Part shown: positions 43,952 to 53,505 of the stretch, one piece after another
How the letters are laid out: each line of letters opens with the position of its first letter
How positions within the stretch are numbered: the first letter of the stretch is position 1
Assembly (NCBI RefSeq): GCF_029869925.1
Contig: NZ_CP118605.1
Location: forward strand, 2,942,001 to 3,006,000
Reading direction: 5' to 3'
From: Microbulbifer bruguierae
GTDB lineage: Bacteria; Pseudomonadota; Gammaproteobacteria; Pseudomonadales; Cellvibrionaceae
DNA length: 64,000 bases
The notes under the pieces: generated by a model
What the model was told of the DNA's origin: nothing
Seen by the model: only the letters and a program-made list of their open reading frames with translations
Database searches by the model: none
Translations under genes and position numbers: made by a program

Positions 43952-45280
43952 TCAGAGTCTACCACTGCGTTTCAGCTGCCAGTAGGTTTCCACCAGTGAC
44001 ATATGCATCTGTGACGGAAGTGCGTCCGCGAGAATGGTATTGCGGGCACGCAATTGCTGCAGCAGGCGCGCGCGACGCTGCACGAAATCCCGCCCGGCGC
44101 CATTCATCAGGGCGCTGTCAAAATCCGTTACCGGTTTCTCCAGCAAGTTGTCCAGCGCGCGTTCGCGCAGGCAGGCCACCATCACCAGGTGCTGGCGGGA
44201 GAGCTGCTGAACCGCGGCAGTGAGATCTTCGCTGTCTTCGTCGCGCACATTGGTGAGCAGTATCACCAGCGCACGTCGCTGCTGGCGGGCCAGCAGCTGT
44301 TCTGCGGCCGCGGTGTAATCGCTGTGGGCGGTGCCCGAATGCAGATCGTAGACGTGGTTCAGCAGCAGGTTGATGCCGCCCTCGCCTTTCACTGGCGGCA
44401 ACCGGCTGTAGTTGCCGGCAAAACACTGCAAGCCCACCGCATCCCCCTGGCGGATCGCCACATACGCAGACAGCAGCAGCGCGTTGAGAGCGTGGTCAAA
44501 GTGGCTGAGATCGCCGTCGCGGGCGCGCATACGGCGGCCACAGTCCAACAGGAAAATGATTTCCTGGTCGCGCTCGTCCTGGTACTCGCGACTGATCAGC
44601 TTCTGCATACGCGCGCTGGCGCGCCAATCTACCTGCCGCTGGCTGTCGCCGCGGCGGTATTCCCGCAACTGGCGGAAATCCAATCCCTCCCCCCGGCGCT
44701 GCCGCTGATGCACGCCGAGAAAGCGCAGGGTCTGTTCGGTGGAAAGCGCCTGCAGAGATGAAATGCCGAGAAAATTCGGGTAAACCTTGGCGTCCTGAGC
44801 TTCCCCCAGCAGCTGTTTGCACTGCCACAGTTTCCACGGCGAGCTGACCAGCACCTCCAGTCGACCGAAGCGCGCGAAGCCGCGGCGGACTGGTGTGGCG
44901 CTGTAGCCGGTGTCGATTTCCTGCTGAGGGCCCAGCTGGATGGTGAGGGGCAGATGGGCGCTGCGCAGCTCTCCCGGCAGCTGGTCGGTTACCAGCATCG
45001 AAAGTGCGCGCGGGCCGTCGTTGTGCAGCCTGACACCGATGGATTGCCCGACTCCCAGGGCCAGGTTGCCCGGCAGGCTGCGGTGGCCATTGAGGCCGCG
45101 GCACTGGCGCCCGGTGGCGAAATCCAGCAATGCCGCCAGCAGCAATACACCCAGGCCCAGCCACCAGATACTGGTCAGGTTGCCGGCTATCTGCGGCCAC
45201 CAGATACGCGTGGCGCTCACCGCCAGCGCACTGGCGCAGGCAATCAGCAGCAGGCGGATCAGAAGCGGGGAGGGCCTCAC
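43952..45280 (-). CDS. DUF58 domain protein (MoxR-associated)
   Basis: Protein of 442 residues from a GTG that overlaps the MoxR stop (GTGA). Two N-terminal membrane helices (about 5-25 and 35-53) are followed by a beta-sandwich region and the DUF58 core: GVHQRQRRGEGLDFRQLREYRRGD and QVDWRASARMQKLISREYQ. A von Willebrand-like segment (IIFLLDCGRRM, residues D and R at the MIDAS position, then LLTNVRDEDSED) follows. DUF58 proteins are regular partners of MoxR ATPases; in this operon it probably is a target of their chaperone-like action. Confidence 0.92.
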   Translation of the reverse strand: MRPSPLLIRLLLIACASALAVSATRIWWPQIAGNLTSIWWLGLGVLLLAALLDFATGRQCRGLNGHRSLPGNLALGVGQSIGVRLHNDGPRALSMLVTDQLPGELRSAHLPLTIQLGPQQEIDTGYSATPVRRGFARFGRLEVLVSSPWKLWQCKQLLGEAQDAKVYPNFLGISSLQALSTEQTLRFLGVHQRQRRGEGLDFRQLREYRRGDSQRQVDWRASARMQKLISREYQDERDQEIIFLLDCGRRMRARDGDLSHFDHALNALLLSAYVAIRQGDAVGLQCFAGNYSRLPPVKGEGGINLLLNHVYDLHSGTAHSDYTAAAEQLLARQQRRALVILLTNVRDEDSEDLTAAVQQLSRQHLVMVACLRERALDNLLEKPVTDFDSALMNGAGRDFVQRRARLLQQLRARNTILADALPSQMHMSLVETYWQLKRSGRL

Positions 45281-46311
45281 AGACGCGGTGCCTCCACCGA
45301 CTCGATGATCTGGGCCAGAACCGAGTCGGCGGTTTCGCCGTCGATTTCCATATCCGGGGACACTGCCACACGGTGGCGCATGACCGGGATCGCCATGCCT
45401 TTGATGTCATCCGGCAGAACGAAATCGCGGCCGTCCAGCAGCGCGTGGGCGCGGGCGGCGAGGATCAGGCCGATGCTGGCGCGGGGGCCGGCGGCGCGGC
45501 GCAGCTGCGAGGATTCGCGGGTGGCGCGCACCAGGCGCACCGCGTAACTCAGCACCTGTTGGTCGACCTGGATCTGGGGTATCAGCGCCTGCAGCTGCGC
45601 CAGTTCCGCGGCACTGAACACCGCTTCGCCGCCCTCGCGCAGGCGCTGTTCGATGCGGCCGCTGCTGGCGGCGGCGGCCAACCGTTCTTCGTCTTGCTGA
45701 CTGGGGAAATCGATCAGCACCTTGAGCAGGAAACGGTCCAGTTCCGCCTCTGGCAGCGGGTAGGTGCCCTCCTGCTCCACCGGGTTCTGGGTGGCGAGCA
45801 CCATAAACGGCCGCGGGGTACTGTGGGTTTGGCCGTCGATGGTCACCTGCTGTTCCTGCATGACTTCGAGCAGGGCCGCCTGGGTCTTGGCGGGAGCGCG
45901 GTTGATTTCATCCGCCAGCAGCAGGTTGGTAAATACCGGGCCGCGGCGCACTTCGAAGCGGCTCTCCGCCATGTGGTAGATGGCGTGACCGGTGACGTCC
46001 GCGGGCATCAGGTCCGGAGTGAACTGGATGCGTCGGAACTGCCCGCCAAAGCCCTGGGCGAGGCTGCGCACCAGCAGTGTCTTGCCGAGTCCGGGTACGC
46101 CTTCCAGCAGTACGTGACCGCCGGCCAATAGGGCAATCAGTACCTGATCCACCACTGACTGCTGGCCGATCAGTACCCGGTTTATGCGCTCGCGCAGTTG
46201 CATGACCCTGGCGCTGGCCTGTTGCCAGCGCTGGTCGATCTGCCGCGCCGGGTTATCGGAAATCTCATCGGTCTGATTGACCGGGGTCTGGTCCAGGGTG
46301 GATTCGCTCAT
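45277..46311 (-). CDS. MoxR family AAA+ ATPase
   Basis: Cytosolic AAA+ ATPase of 344 residues that remodels partner proteins. The ATG at 46311 overlaps the DUF4350 stop by ATGA. Walker A is GVPGLGKTLL, Walker B is LLLADEINRAPAKTQ, sensor 1 is MVLATQNPVEQEGTYPLPEAELDRFL and the lid has ASIGLILAARAHALLDGRDFVLPDDI. All catalytic motifs are intact. Its N-terminal about 45 residues are polar and variable. It is the central gene of the six-gene operon and probably acts on the DUF58 protein. Confidence 0.97.
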   Translation of the reverse strand: MSESTLDQTPVNQTDEISDNPARQIDQRWQQASARVMQLRERINRVLIGQQSVVDQVLIALLAGGHVLLEGVPGLGKTLLVRSLAQGFGGQFRRIQFTPDLMPADVTGHAIYHMAESRFEVRRGPVFTNLLLADEINRAPAKTQAALLEVMQEQQVTIDGQTHSTPRPFMVLATQNPVEQEGTYPLPEAELDRFLLKVLIDFPSQQDEERLAAAASSGRIEQRLREGGEAVFSAAELAQLQALIPQIQVDQQVLSYAVRLVRATRESSQLRRAAGPRASIGLILAARAHALLDGRDFVLPDDIKGMAIPVMRHRVAVSPDMEIDGETADSVLAQIIESVEAPRL

Positions 46312-47687
46312 AGGGCGGCCTCGATGATCTGAATACTGCGCATTTGCGCGGTAAAGTCGTCTTCGCTGTGGGGCGGTTGGCCCCACAGGGTGGTGTAAAT
46401 ATCGTTGCTACGGATTCCGGTACGGATGGCGGTTCGCTCGGCAATCTGCTGTCGTTTTTCCACTGACAGTGTGAGCGCAGTGTGTGGAGGCAGGCCGGTA
46501 ATTTTCTGCAACAGTGGATCGCGCGCTTGCAGGAACAGGTTTTCCGCTCGGTTTTCGCGCCAGTAGAACAGGCCACAGGCACGGATGTGTTCCAGCAGAG
46601 AGCGGCGCTCGGCGGCCGGTGCCGGCGCCATGGGCCCGAAGCGGCGGCTGCGGTTTGCAATCCACGCCAGCAGGGCCAGCAGACCGGCGCTGAAAAATTC
46701 CAGTGCATAGCGTTTTGCCAGGGTGCTCAGGCTGTCGAAATGCGGCCGGGTAATCATCACCAGCTGGCGCTCGCCAATGAGATGCGCGAGAAAATAGGCG
46801 TGATCGAAATCGCCGATGCGATAGTTTTGCCAGAGGTCGCCATCCGTCATCAGGGTCAGCCGCCCGCGGCCGTAGTCGTATTGCACGAGCGGCGCCTGGG
46901 TGGGAAGGTTCTGGAAGGTAACCCAGTGCAGGCGGGCACCGTCGATCTCGGTATCGTTGTAGGCCTCACCCATCATTTCGTGTTCGAACGCCCAGGCGGG
47001 ATCGAAATGCAGCGCGTAGCTGGCGCCGCTGTCGCTGGTGAGATAGACCAGACGCTCCGGTTCGACATCGGGATTGCGCGAAGTTTCGCTGGTGGATGTT
47101 GTATCTGCGACTGCTGTGGCGTTTTGTGCGGGTGCGGTGTTGTCGTCACTGCTTTCTGTCGCCGCCGATTCGCCTTCGTCCAGCCTGCGATTGTGTTCGC
47201 GCATCATTTCACTCGCACTTTCGCCTGTGATGTTGGCGGCCTCATCGCCGAGGACTTCTCGCGCCTGTTGATTGAAATAGAAATCCAGTTCTCCGCTGGT
47301 GATTTCCAGGCCGAGGCGGTCCAGTAACAGGTCCCGTTCGTTGTCGCCGCCATGGCCGCGAGCGATGACAATGGCCTCGCCGCCGTTTTCAACCCAGTCG
47401 AGTAGTTCCTCAAGCCGTTCGCGGTTGTATATCTGGCTGGAACTCGCCAGGAACAGAATGTCGTTTTCACCGAGTGTGGTAACTACGGAAATATTGTCGG
47501 CGCGCCTCGCGGGTACTTCGATACGGGCGAGGAACTGTTCGGCTGCCAGGTACGGATTGCGCCGTGCCGCTTCGGTGTAGCCGAGATCCACCTCTTCCGT
47601 GTAGCGCTCGTAAAAAAACAGGAACAGCGCAGCGCCGCCGCCGAGCAGTAACAGGGTCCAGAAAATTGCCAGGCGACTGAGCCTCAA
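46308..47687 (-). CDS. DUF4350 domain membrane protein
   Basis: Protein of 459 residues. The start is the TTG at 47687: GGAGGT lies 6 bases before it and it overlaps the preceding stop (TTGA). One N-terminal membrane helix (about 6-22), a periplasmic DUF4350 domain with NISVVTTLGENDILFLASSS and LDWVENGGEAIVIARGHGG, an acidic insertion rich in Ser/Thr/Asn (about 175-215), and a C-terminal membrane helix (EFFSAGLLALLAWIAN) with a cytosolic tail. Regular component of MoxR clusters; function unknown. Confidence 0.88.
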   Translation of the reverse strand: MRLSRLAIFWTLLLLGGGAALFLFFYERYTEEVDLGYTEAARRNPYLAAEQFLARIEVPARRADNISVVTTLGENDILFLASSSQIYNRERLEELLDWVENGGEAIVIARGHGGDNERDLLLDRLGLEITSGELDFYFNQQAREVLGDEAANITGESASEMMREHNRRLDEGESAATESSDDNTAPAQNATAVADTTSTSETSRNPDVEPERLVYLTSDSGASYALHFDPAWAFEHEMMGEAYNDTEIDGARLHWVTFQNLPTQAPLVQYDYGRGRLTLMTDGDLWQNYRIGDFDHAYFLAHLIGERQLVMITRPHFDSLSTLAKRYALEFFSAGLLALLAWIANRSRRFGPMAPAPAAERRSLLEHIRACGLFYWRENRAENLFLQARDPLLQKITGLPPHTALTLSVEKRQQIAERTAIRTGIRSNDIYTTLWGQPPHSEDDFTAQMRSIQIIEAAL

Positions 47688-49297
47688 AGTGCCACCTCCG
47701 GTTGCCGAAATACCTGCTGCCACTGTGTGCACAGCTGCTCCAGCTGGTCACTGGCCGGTGGCTGGTGGGCGTAGGCCTGGCGCTGCCAGGTGCGGGTCAG
47801 CTGCGCAAAAAACTGCACCAGCCCCGGCTGCAGGCGCGCATCCAGCTGCGCTTCCTCGTGTACCAGTTGCGCACATTCTGCTTCCGTGTGGTGGTCCTGG
47901 AAACGGCAGTCGAAGCGGGAAATCAGATTGGACAGACTGGCCCGGTACAGTAACCCCATGGCCTCGCGCTGGGCGCCACTGTGCCACAGGCGAAGTACTT
48001 CGGCGGTGACGTCATCGGGCAGGCTTTCCTGGCGCACGTCGAGGCCGAACAGGGTTTCGGGAGCGGCGATTTCCGTTTTCTTTTTCTGTGGTCGATAGCC
48101 GAAGGCAGCGCGGAGTTGGTGTCGGAATTGCCACAGTAAATACAGTACCAGGCTGATACCGATAGCCCACAGCAGCACCTCCACAATACCGGCAATCAGT
48201 GGCCCCAGATTACGGTCCGACTCCGATGTTGACTCTTCCTCTTCATCGCTGCCGAGACTTTCCAGCCATTCGATAACCGCGATAAACCACTCGGGGAAAC
48301 GGAATTCCCGGGATTTAAAGTCCTTCAGGCGCCAGCCGCTGACGGTATCCATCTGGTGAAAATCATTACCCGCCAGGGTCTCGTCGATCAGCTCCTGAGC
48401 CTGGTTCGGGGTTACCGGGTCGGCGAGAGCCGGTGGTGGCGCAACTACCGCTGTCAGTATTGAAATCGACAGCGCACAGATCAGGGCGCTGGCGAGGGCT
48501 CCCTTGCACAGGGTTTTTTCCCCACGGGTGTTATCAGAGCGGTTATTGCGATGATGCTTGTTCGCCGGGCGCGCGCGCATTTTGCGAAAATGGATTTCGA
48601 TATCCCAGGCTTCCAGCTCCACCCGCCGACCGATATAGAGCATAAATCCGCCGCAGATATAAAACGGAGCGACCGCGGCCATGATCAGCAGGGTGCACGC
48701 ATTGGCGAACCAGGCGTAATCCGTTTCCGTCTGATACAGAATTGTCCACCAGTTAATCTCCAGCTGCTCCGGTAGCATCAGGTAAATCAGTGCGGCGAGA
48801 CCGAAACCGAAAAACATCTCCACGTGGGCGCCGACAATATGTAGCCAGCTGGCGGTGCTGGCGGTTTTGCGGTGCAGTACCCCGAGTCGCGCAGTGCGGG
48901 CCTTGCCGCCGGCATTTTCCAGCACGGTAACCGGCATATCGAAGGCGCGGGTAAAGCTCAGGCGGCGCCAGCTGAGCCAGGCAAACCAGTCGCGGCCATT
49001 GGCGCGGCGCATCAGGCCAAGGGCACCGGGGATGGATATCCGTTCGCCGAACAGCTGGCGGCTTACCACCAGTAGCGGCAGGCGTTCAAACAGTGGTTTG
49101 AACCACCAGAGCGCCAGTATTGCCAGGTTGGGGGTGTCGGGAAACAGCAGCATCCACAGGGCAAAAAAGGGCAGCGCGGGTATCAGCCACAGGGTGGCCA
49201 TCTGCAGCCAGTGCTGCTGCGCCAGCAATATACCCAGGTCGACGGACTCCCAACCGGTGCGCAGGCGCGCGTTGACCGCCAGCTGATCCAGATTCAC
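47684..49297 (-). CDS. DUF4129 domain membrane protein
   Basis: Protein of 537 residues. The GTG at 49297 overlaps the SpoIIM-family stop (GTGA) and follows GGGAGGG. The N-terminal half has five to six membrane helices (for example LWLIPALPFFALWMLLF and GFGLAALIYLMLP). A periplasmic stretch with a proline-rich part (VVAPPPALADP) precedes a further helix (VLLWAIGISLVLYLLW). The C-terminal DUF4129 domain (FGYRPQKKK onward) includes ETLFGLDVRQESLPDDV and AQREAMGLLYRASLSNLI. Part of the overlapping MoxR operon; role unknown. Confidence 0.88.
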   Translation of the reverse strand: MNLDQLAVNARLRTGWESVDLGILLAQQHWLQMATLWLIPALPFFALWMLLFPDTPNLAILALWWFKPLFERLPLLVVSRQLFGERISIPGALGLMRRANGRDWFAWLSWRRLSFTRAFDMPVTVLENAGGKARTARLGVLHRKTASTASWLHIVGAHVEMFFGFGLAALIYLMLPEQLEINWWTILYQTETDYAWFANACTLLIMAAVAPFYICGGFMLYIGRRVELEAWDIEIHFRKMRARPANKHHRNNRSDNTRGEKTLCKGALASALICALSISILTAVVAPPPALADPVTPNQAQELIDETLAGNDFHQMDTVSGWRLKDFKSREFRFPEWFIAVIEWLESLGSDEEEESTSESDRNLGPLIAGIVEVLLWAIGISLVLYLLWQFRHQLRAAFGYRPQKKKTEIAAPETLFGLDVRQESLPDDVTAEVLRLWHSGAQREAMGLLYRASLSNLISRFDCRFQDHHTEAECAQLVHEEAQLDARLQPGLVQFFAQLTRTWQRQAYAHQPPASDQLEQLCTQWQQVFRQPEVAL

Positions 49298-50328
49298 GGC
49301 CGCCCTCCCGTACTGTCGGAAACTGCCATCTGCGCCGGCGCGCGGCCGGCGAGCAGGCAATAACCGATCACCAGAGCCCAGAGTGCCGCGCCCACGATGA
49401 ATTTGATCGCAATATCCACCTGGGTGGTGGAAGACCAGAAGGCCTCCAGAAACGCCGCAATCACCAGCATCAGAAAAGTGCCGTACATGATTTTCATGGA
49501 TTCGCGGCCGGCCTCGCGCAGGGACTGTCGGCGGCTGCGGTTGCCGGGGTTCACCAGCGAGTGCCCCAGCATCAGTCCGGCGGCACCGGCAAACACGATA
49601 GCGGTCAGTTCGAAGGCACCGTGACCGATCACGAACGGATAGAAGGTGGTGACGAATCCCACCCGGGTGATATGGCCGAACACGGCCCCCAGAAACACCC
49701 CGTTAAACACCAGGAAAAAAATCGAACCCAGGCCGAACAGAATACCGGAGGCAAAGGTGCGGAAGGCGATGCCGATATTGTTCTTGATATAGAAACCGAA
49801 CATCAGCAGATCGGAATCGGAGCCGCGCTCGCGCCCCAGTACCCGGTTGGCGGGGTCGTACATGGATTCGATCTGTAGTACCTGCTCTGGCGACATTACC
49901 GCGTAAATCAGCGCATCGTTCCAGTAGCAACCGAGGCCCATCACCAGGGCGGGGGCGAGAAACAGACCGCAGGCCAGCCACACAAACCGCCCGTGCTGAC
50001 GCAGCGCGCGGGGAAAACCGCGAAACAGAAATTCCAGCCAGCGGTTTTGCGAAACCGACTTCTGCTGATACAGGCGCTGGTGACAGGCCATCACCAGTTG
50101 GTTCAGACGGGCGATCAGGTTGCTGGTGTACTGCCGTTCTTTTGCCACGGCCAGATGCTGGCATAAATGTCGATAGCTGGAGGGGAGGTCGCTAATCGCT
50201 GCAGCCTGTTTTGTCGAGGTGGCGTTATTCCGACGGTCAGCGAGCTTGTGCTTTTCATAGCCTGCGAGCCAGTTTTCCAGCTGCAGCCACAGGGGCTCAA
50301 AGCGTCGTTCGAAGTCCCGTTGCTTCAT
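49294..50328 (-). CDS. Stage II sporulation protein M family membrane protein
   Basis: Integral-membrane protein of 344 residues related to SpoIIM/DUF95. A soluble N-terminal helical region (about 1-105) with RFEPLWLQLENWL is followed by membrane helices (LACGLFLAPALVMGLGCYW; NNIGIAFRTFASGILFGLGSIF; FYPFVIGHGAFELTAIVFAGAAG). The family signature region GHGAFELTAI is clear. The organism is not a sporeformer, so this is the MoxR-operon version. Starts and stops overlap by ATGA and GTGA. Confidence 0.93.
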   Translation of the reverse strand: MKQRDFERRFEPLWLQLENWLAGYEKHKLADRRNNATSTKQAAAISDLPSSYRHLCQHLAVAKERQYTSNLIARLNQLVMACHQRLYQQKSVSQNRWLEFLFRGFPRALRQHGRFVWLACGLFLAPALVMGLGCYWNDALIYAVMSPEQVLQIESMYDPANRVLGRERGSDSDLLMFGFYIKNNIGIAFRTFASGILFGLGSIFFLVFNGVFLGAVFGHITRVGFVTTFYPFVIGHGAFELTAIVFAGAAGLMLGHSLVNPGNRSRRQSLREAGRESMKIMYGTFLMLVIAAFLEAFWSSTTQVDIAIKFIVGAALWALVIGYCLLAGRAPAQMAVSDSTGGRP

Positions 50329-51131
50329 CGCCGTGGTACCTCTTGCCCAGGTGCGTTTCGCCGCTGAGTCCTTTGCAGAGAAGCTGTCTCGGACTCCGCG
50401 TCGCGGGCGCCGAGCAGCCAGCGGCCGATGCCGTGCAACTGGCGCAGCGCGGCCTCGCCGGTTTTGCCGGTAATCGGCTGCAACAGTTCAGCCAGTTCCT
50501 GTTGGCGCGCCTGGCTCAGTTCCGCGCTGCGCTCGGTAAGGCTGACAATCGCCTGCTGGTCCGCGAGCTGCAGGCCGCGGGGCGGGGGCACCGGCGCTGC
50601 CTGGGGCAGTTGCGCGGCGGTGGTCGCCGGTTGCCGGTAAATCACGATAGTGCCTGCGGCAAAGTCCCCAAGCCGCTGGAAATGGCGACTGCAGGACATG
50701 GCAAGGATGCCGGTGCAGTAAGCGAACGGCAGAAAATCCGCAAAGCGCAGCAGGTTGCGCATGATGGAGGCTCCCCAGGAAACCGGGGTGAGGTTGTCGT
50801 TGACCACGGCCAGGGAAAAAGCGCGCTTGCCCGGTGTCTGCCCATCGCGCAGCACTTCGAAAAACACCGGGTAAAACCACTCCAGCAGAAATGACCCCAG
50901 CAGCCAGAAGCCGATACCCGCTTTGCCGGCAAACGCCAGCGCGATTGCCAGTGCTATCAGGATCAGGGTGCGGTAAAAAAAATCCACCGCGAAGGCCAGC
51001 ATCCGCGGTACCGGTCCGGCGGCCTGCATTACCAGGTCGATTCCTTCCGGTGTTTCGATTTCGTACAGGGTGTCCAGCCCGCGGTTGTCACCGGGGGAGT
51101 AAGGAGCATTGGCAGTAGTGGCTTCAGACAT
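50325..51131 (-). CDS. RDD family membrane protein
   Basis: First gene of the MoxR operon; 268 residues. The RDD domain begins VPRMLAFAVDFFYRTLILIALAIALAFA, with the Arg and Asp pair at the first helix, and continues FLLEWFYPVFFEVLRDGQTPGKRAFSLAVV, which is the strongest family signature. A cytosolic C-terminal tail of about 100 residues is Gln- and Ala-rich. Its stop overlaps the SpoIIM-family start. RDD proteins have been linked to Na+/H+ exchange, but in this operon the role is not known. Confidence 0.93.
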   Translation of the reverse strand: MSEATTANAPYSPGDNRGLDTLYEIETPEGIDLVMQAAGPVPRMLAFAVDFFYRTLILIALAIALAFAGKAGIGFWLLGSFLLEWFYPVFFEVLRDGQTPGKRAFSLAVVNDNLTPVSWGASIMRNLLRFADFLPFAYCTGILAMSCSRHFQRLGDFAAGTIVIYRQPATTAAQLPQAAPVPPPRGLQLADQQAIVSLTERSAELSQARQQELAELLQPITGKTGEAALRQLHGIGRWLLGARDAESETASLQRTQRRNAPGQEVPRR

Positions 51132-51233
51132 TTTGCGGGCTGACTTTTACACGGGCCAAAGTTTGAGCCGGAAATACCGGCGGTAAAATTCCCCCTGGAC
51201 AAAGGCCGGGAAACTTCACCGCCGGGCCGGATA

Positions 51234-51983
51234 TCAGAGTTCCGGATTGATTTCGTGGCCACCGAACATATTGCGGTACAGCACACCGTAGGCAATGCTG
51301 AGGGCAGGGATTGCCCAGATCAGGCCGATCAGCAGCGCCAGGAAGCCGGCAACATACAGCAGCATCAGCACGATCATAAAGCCGAAAATCGGGAACCAGT
51401 GCTTGGTGACCGCTTTGCGCGAGGTTTCCAGGGCCTGCCAGGGGCCGAGGTTTTTGTCGACGATCAGCGGCATCATCAGGACATAGCCGATCATCAGGTA
51501 GATGCCGGGCAGTACCAGCAGCAGGACGCCGACGGAGATCAGCACATACATCAGTACTACGCCCACAGCCAGCGGCAGAATCTTGTCGAAATGCGCAAAC
51601 ACCTCGGTACCGGAAACCTCCTCGTCACGGGCGATTTTTATCCCGATCATCATCATGCCTGCGGTCAGCGGTGCGGTGACGGCTACGGTGAGGATATTGG
51701 CCAGGACAGCGGTTAGCCCCTGATTGGCGTCGGGGTCGGTAATCGATTGACCGGTGATCAGCGCGATGACAAAACTGATAGCGAGGTAGGCAATGGTGTA
51801 CAGCAGCACGCCCAGCCATACCGTGCCTTTTTTGCCTTTGGTGCGAGCCCAGGCTTCGCTCAGGGTATTGCCGATGGCAACCTGATAATCCCCGGCCAGT
51901 GCCTTGGGAATGGAGCCCATATTCGCGCTACTGCTTTCATCGCCGGACAGGTCCGCCTGGGGGGCGGAGTAGATATCACTCAT
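51234..51983 (-). CDS. Multispan membrane protein (DUF975-like)
   Basis: Inner-membrane protein of 249 residues from the ATG at 51983, preceded by AAGGAA; the frame extends upstream without support. A polar N-terminus (SDIYSAPQADLSGDE) leads into about six helices, including LGVLLYTIAYLAISFVIALITG and MYVLISVGVLLLVLPGIYLMIGYVL. The segment VGVLLLVLPGIYL followed by PLIVDKNLGPWQALETSRKAV is the signature of DUF975/GlpQ-membrane-domain-like proteins. Function is unknown. It is separated by about 100 bases from the MoxR operon. Confidence 0.72.
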   Translation of the reverse strand: MSDIYSAPQADLSGDESSSANMGSIPKALAGDYQVAIGNTLSEAWARTKGKKGTVWLGVLLYTIAYLAISFVIALITGQSITDPDANQGLTAVLANILTVAVTAPLTAGMMMIGIKIARDEEVSGTEVFAHFDKILPLAVGVVLMYVLISVGVLLLVLPGIYLMIGYVLMMPLIVDKNLGPWQALETSRKAVTKHWFPIFGFMIVLMLLYVAGFLALLIGLIWAIPALSIAYGVLYRNMFGGHEINPEL

Positions 51984-52204
51984 GCTCGAAATTCCTTGAT
52001 CGATCTTTTTGTCGTTATCGTTGCCGGCCAATACCTCCGAACCGGCATGAATCCGGCGCCAGCAGTGACGCCCGCAACGATACCACAGGTGTCGACGCCT
52101 TGGACCCCGGATTCCCGCTGCTGTAAGCGCCTGTAATATGTGTGCCGGCGAGGATACTATTCGGGCTCGAAAACCGCGGAATGGGGAGTGCGGGGAATGG
52201 TCAT

Positions 52205-52822
52205 ATGGTGAAATGGTTGCTGCGCGGCCTGGTGCTGCAGGTACTCGCGGGGCTGGTTTACGCCGCGCTGCCCTGGTATTCCGCCCGGCAACTGGTCGAT
52301 GCTGCACAGCACGACGATGTGACCCGGCTGGAGCGTTATATCGACTTTCCACAGTTGCGCGGGAATATTCGCCGGCATTTACAGGACGAACTGCGCAGTT
52401 CCATGAGTGACAACTTTCCGGCGGAGTTTGGCGATCTGTTCGCGGCGGGCTCGGACTTGCTGCTGGGGCCTCTGGTGGACCACCTCATCAGCCCCGAGGG
52501 TATTGCCGACCTGATTCAGGGGCGCCAGGACTGGCGCGAGTTCGAGCGGGAACTGGAGCGTGTATTCAGCGGTTCTCGTCAGCAATCTGCGCCGCGCTCG
52601 CCATCACTGCCGCCCGAGCGTGCAGCGCGCGAAGGCGAGGTATCGCGCGCTGCCCACGATCACCACTGGAAGTTGCAGCGCTGGTATTTCAGTGGTTTCA
52701 ATACCGTGCATGTCGTCTGTGGCAGCGACGACGATACCCGTGTAGCTCTGATTCTACAGCGGCAGGGACTGCGCTGGCGATTAGTGGATATGGCGCGGGT
52801 CAACAGCCAATCAATGCATTAA
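52205..52822 (+). CDS. DUF2939 domain protein
   Basis: Exported or membrane-anchored protein of 205 residues; the ATG at 52205 has GGGGAA upstream. One N-terminal hydrophobic segment (LLRGLVLQVLAGLVYAALP). The DUF2939-type core reads SARQLVDAAQHDDVTRLERYIDFPQLRGNIRRHLQDEL, followed by GLIDLIQG-like helices and a C-terminal WKLQRWYFSGFNTVHVV then RQGLRWRLVDM beta segment. A variable Ser/Pro-rich linker joins the two. No enzymatic motif is evident. It is followed after 19 bases by a DUF2237 gene. Confidence 0.82.
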   Translation: MVKWLLRGLVLQVLAGLVYAALPWYSARQLVDAAQHDDVTRLERYIDFPQLRGNIRRHLQDELRSSMSDNFPAEFGDLFAAGSDLLLGPLVDHLISPEGIADLIQGRQDWREFERELERVFSGSRQQSAPRSPSLPPERAAREGEVSRAAHDHHWKLQRWYFSGFNTVHVVCGSDDDTRVALILQRQGLRWRLVDMARVNSQSMH

Positions 52823-52841
52823 CCGGACAGGACAACAAAAG

Positions 52842-53231
52842 ATGGCCATCACTTTGCAAATGGACGAGTCACAGAATGTGTTTGGTGACCCACTGATTCC
52901 CTGTAGCAGCGATCCGCTCACCGGTTTTTTCCGCGACGGTTGCTGTAATACCAGCGACCAGGACCCGGGTTCCCATACGGTATGTGTGGAGGTGACAGAA
53001 GATTTCCTGGTATTTTCCCGCGAGCGCGGCAACGATCTCAGCACCCCGATGGAAGCATTCGGATTTCCCGGCCTGAATCCCGGTGATCGCTGGTGCCTGT
53101 GTGCGGCCCGCTGGCTGGAGGCGCAACAGGCCGATATGGCGCCGCGGGTTTTTCTGCAGCGCACGCATATCCGGGCACTCGAGATAGTACCGCTGGAAAT
53201 CATGCGCAGGTATGCAGTGGATCTGAACTGA
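52842..53231 (+). CDS. DUF2237 family protein
   Basis: Cytosolic protein of 129 residues. The family signature is strong: QNVFGDPLIPCSSDPLTGFF followed by RDGCCNTSDQDPGSHTVC, and later GDRWCLCAARWLEA. The clustered Cys residues (CCNT, WCLCA) could bind a metal. A weak ribosome site (AGGACA) precedes the ATG. Members occur widely in proteobacteria with no established role. Confidence 0.92.
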   Translation: MAITLQMDESQNVFGDPLIPCSSDPLTGFFRDGCCNTSDQDPGSHTVCVEVTEDFLVFSRERGNDLSTPMEAFGFPGLNPGDRWCLCAARWLEAQQADMAPRVFLQRTHIRALEIVPLEIMRRYAVDLN

Positions 53232-53259
53232 ATGGTGAAAAGAAGAGATTGAGCAAAAG

Positions 53260-53293
53260 GCTCTGCAATAGGCCATCCCGGCCTATCCAGAGC
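53260..53293 (+). terminator. Hairpin after the DUF2237 gene
   Basis: GCTCTG (53260-53265) and CAGAGC (53288-53293) enclose ATAGGCC (53268-53274) and GGCCTAT (53280-53286). A stable stem-loop 28 bases after the stop, without a T tract. Confidence 0.5.
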
Positions 53294-53505
53294 GAGCCTT
53301 GCGGCTAATACCAACTCACAGGATGAGAATTTGTTGGTGAGCGCGGTTTCCGTACCTGTCGAATGGTCTCCTCACGGAAGCAATCGGACTGCTCGAGAGT
53401 TAGGATGCGCTTACTTACCATGGCGCGCAATAGCCCTTTGGGGCTCATTGGACCCAAAGTTGACGCAATTTACATTCTGGCAGTGAATTTGTTCTCTCGC
53501 TCCGG

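Noticed and set aside
49294..50328. Sign of sporulation
   Set aside because: SpoIIM-family proteins occur in many non-sporulating bacteria, and this copy is embedded in a MoxR operon.
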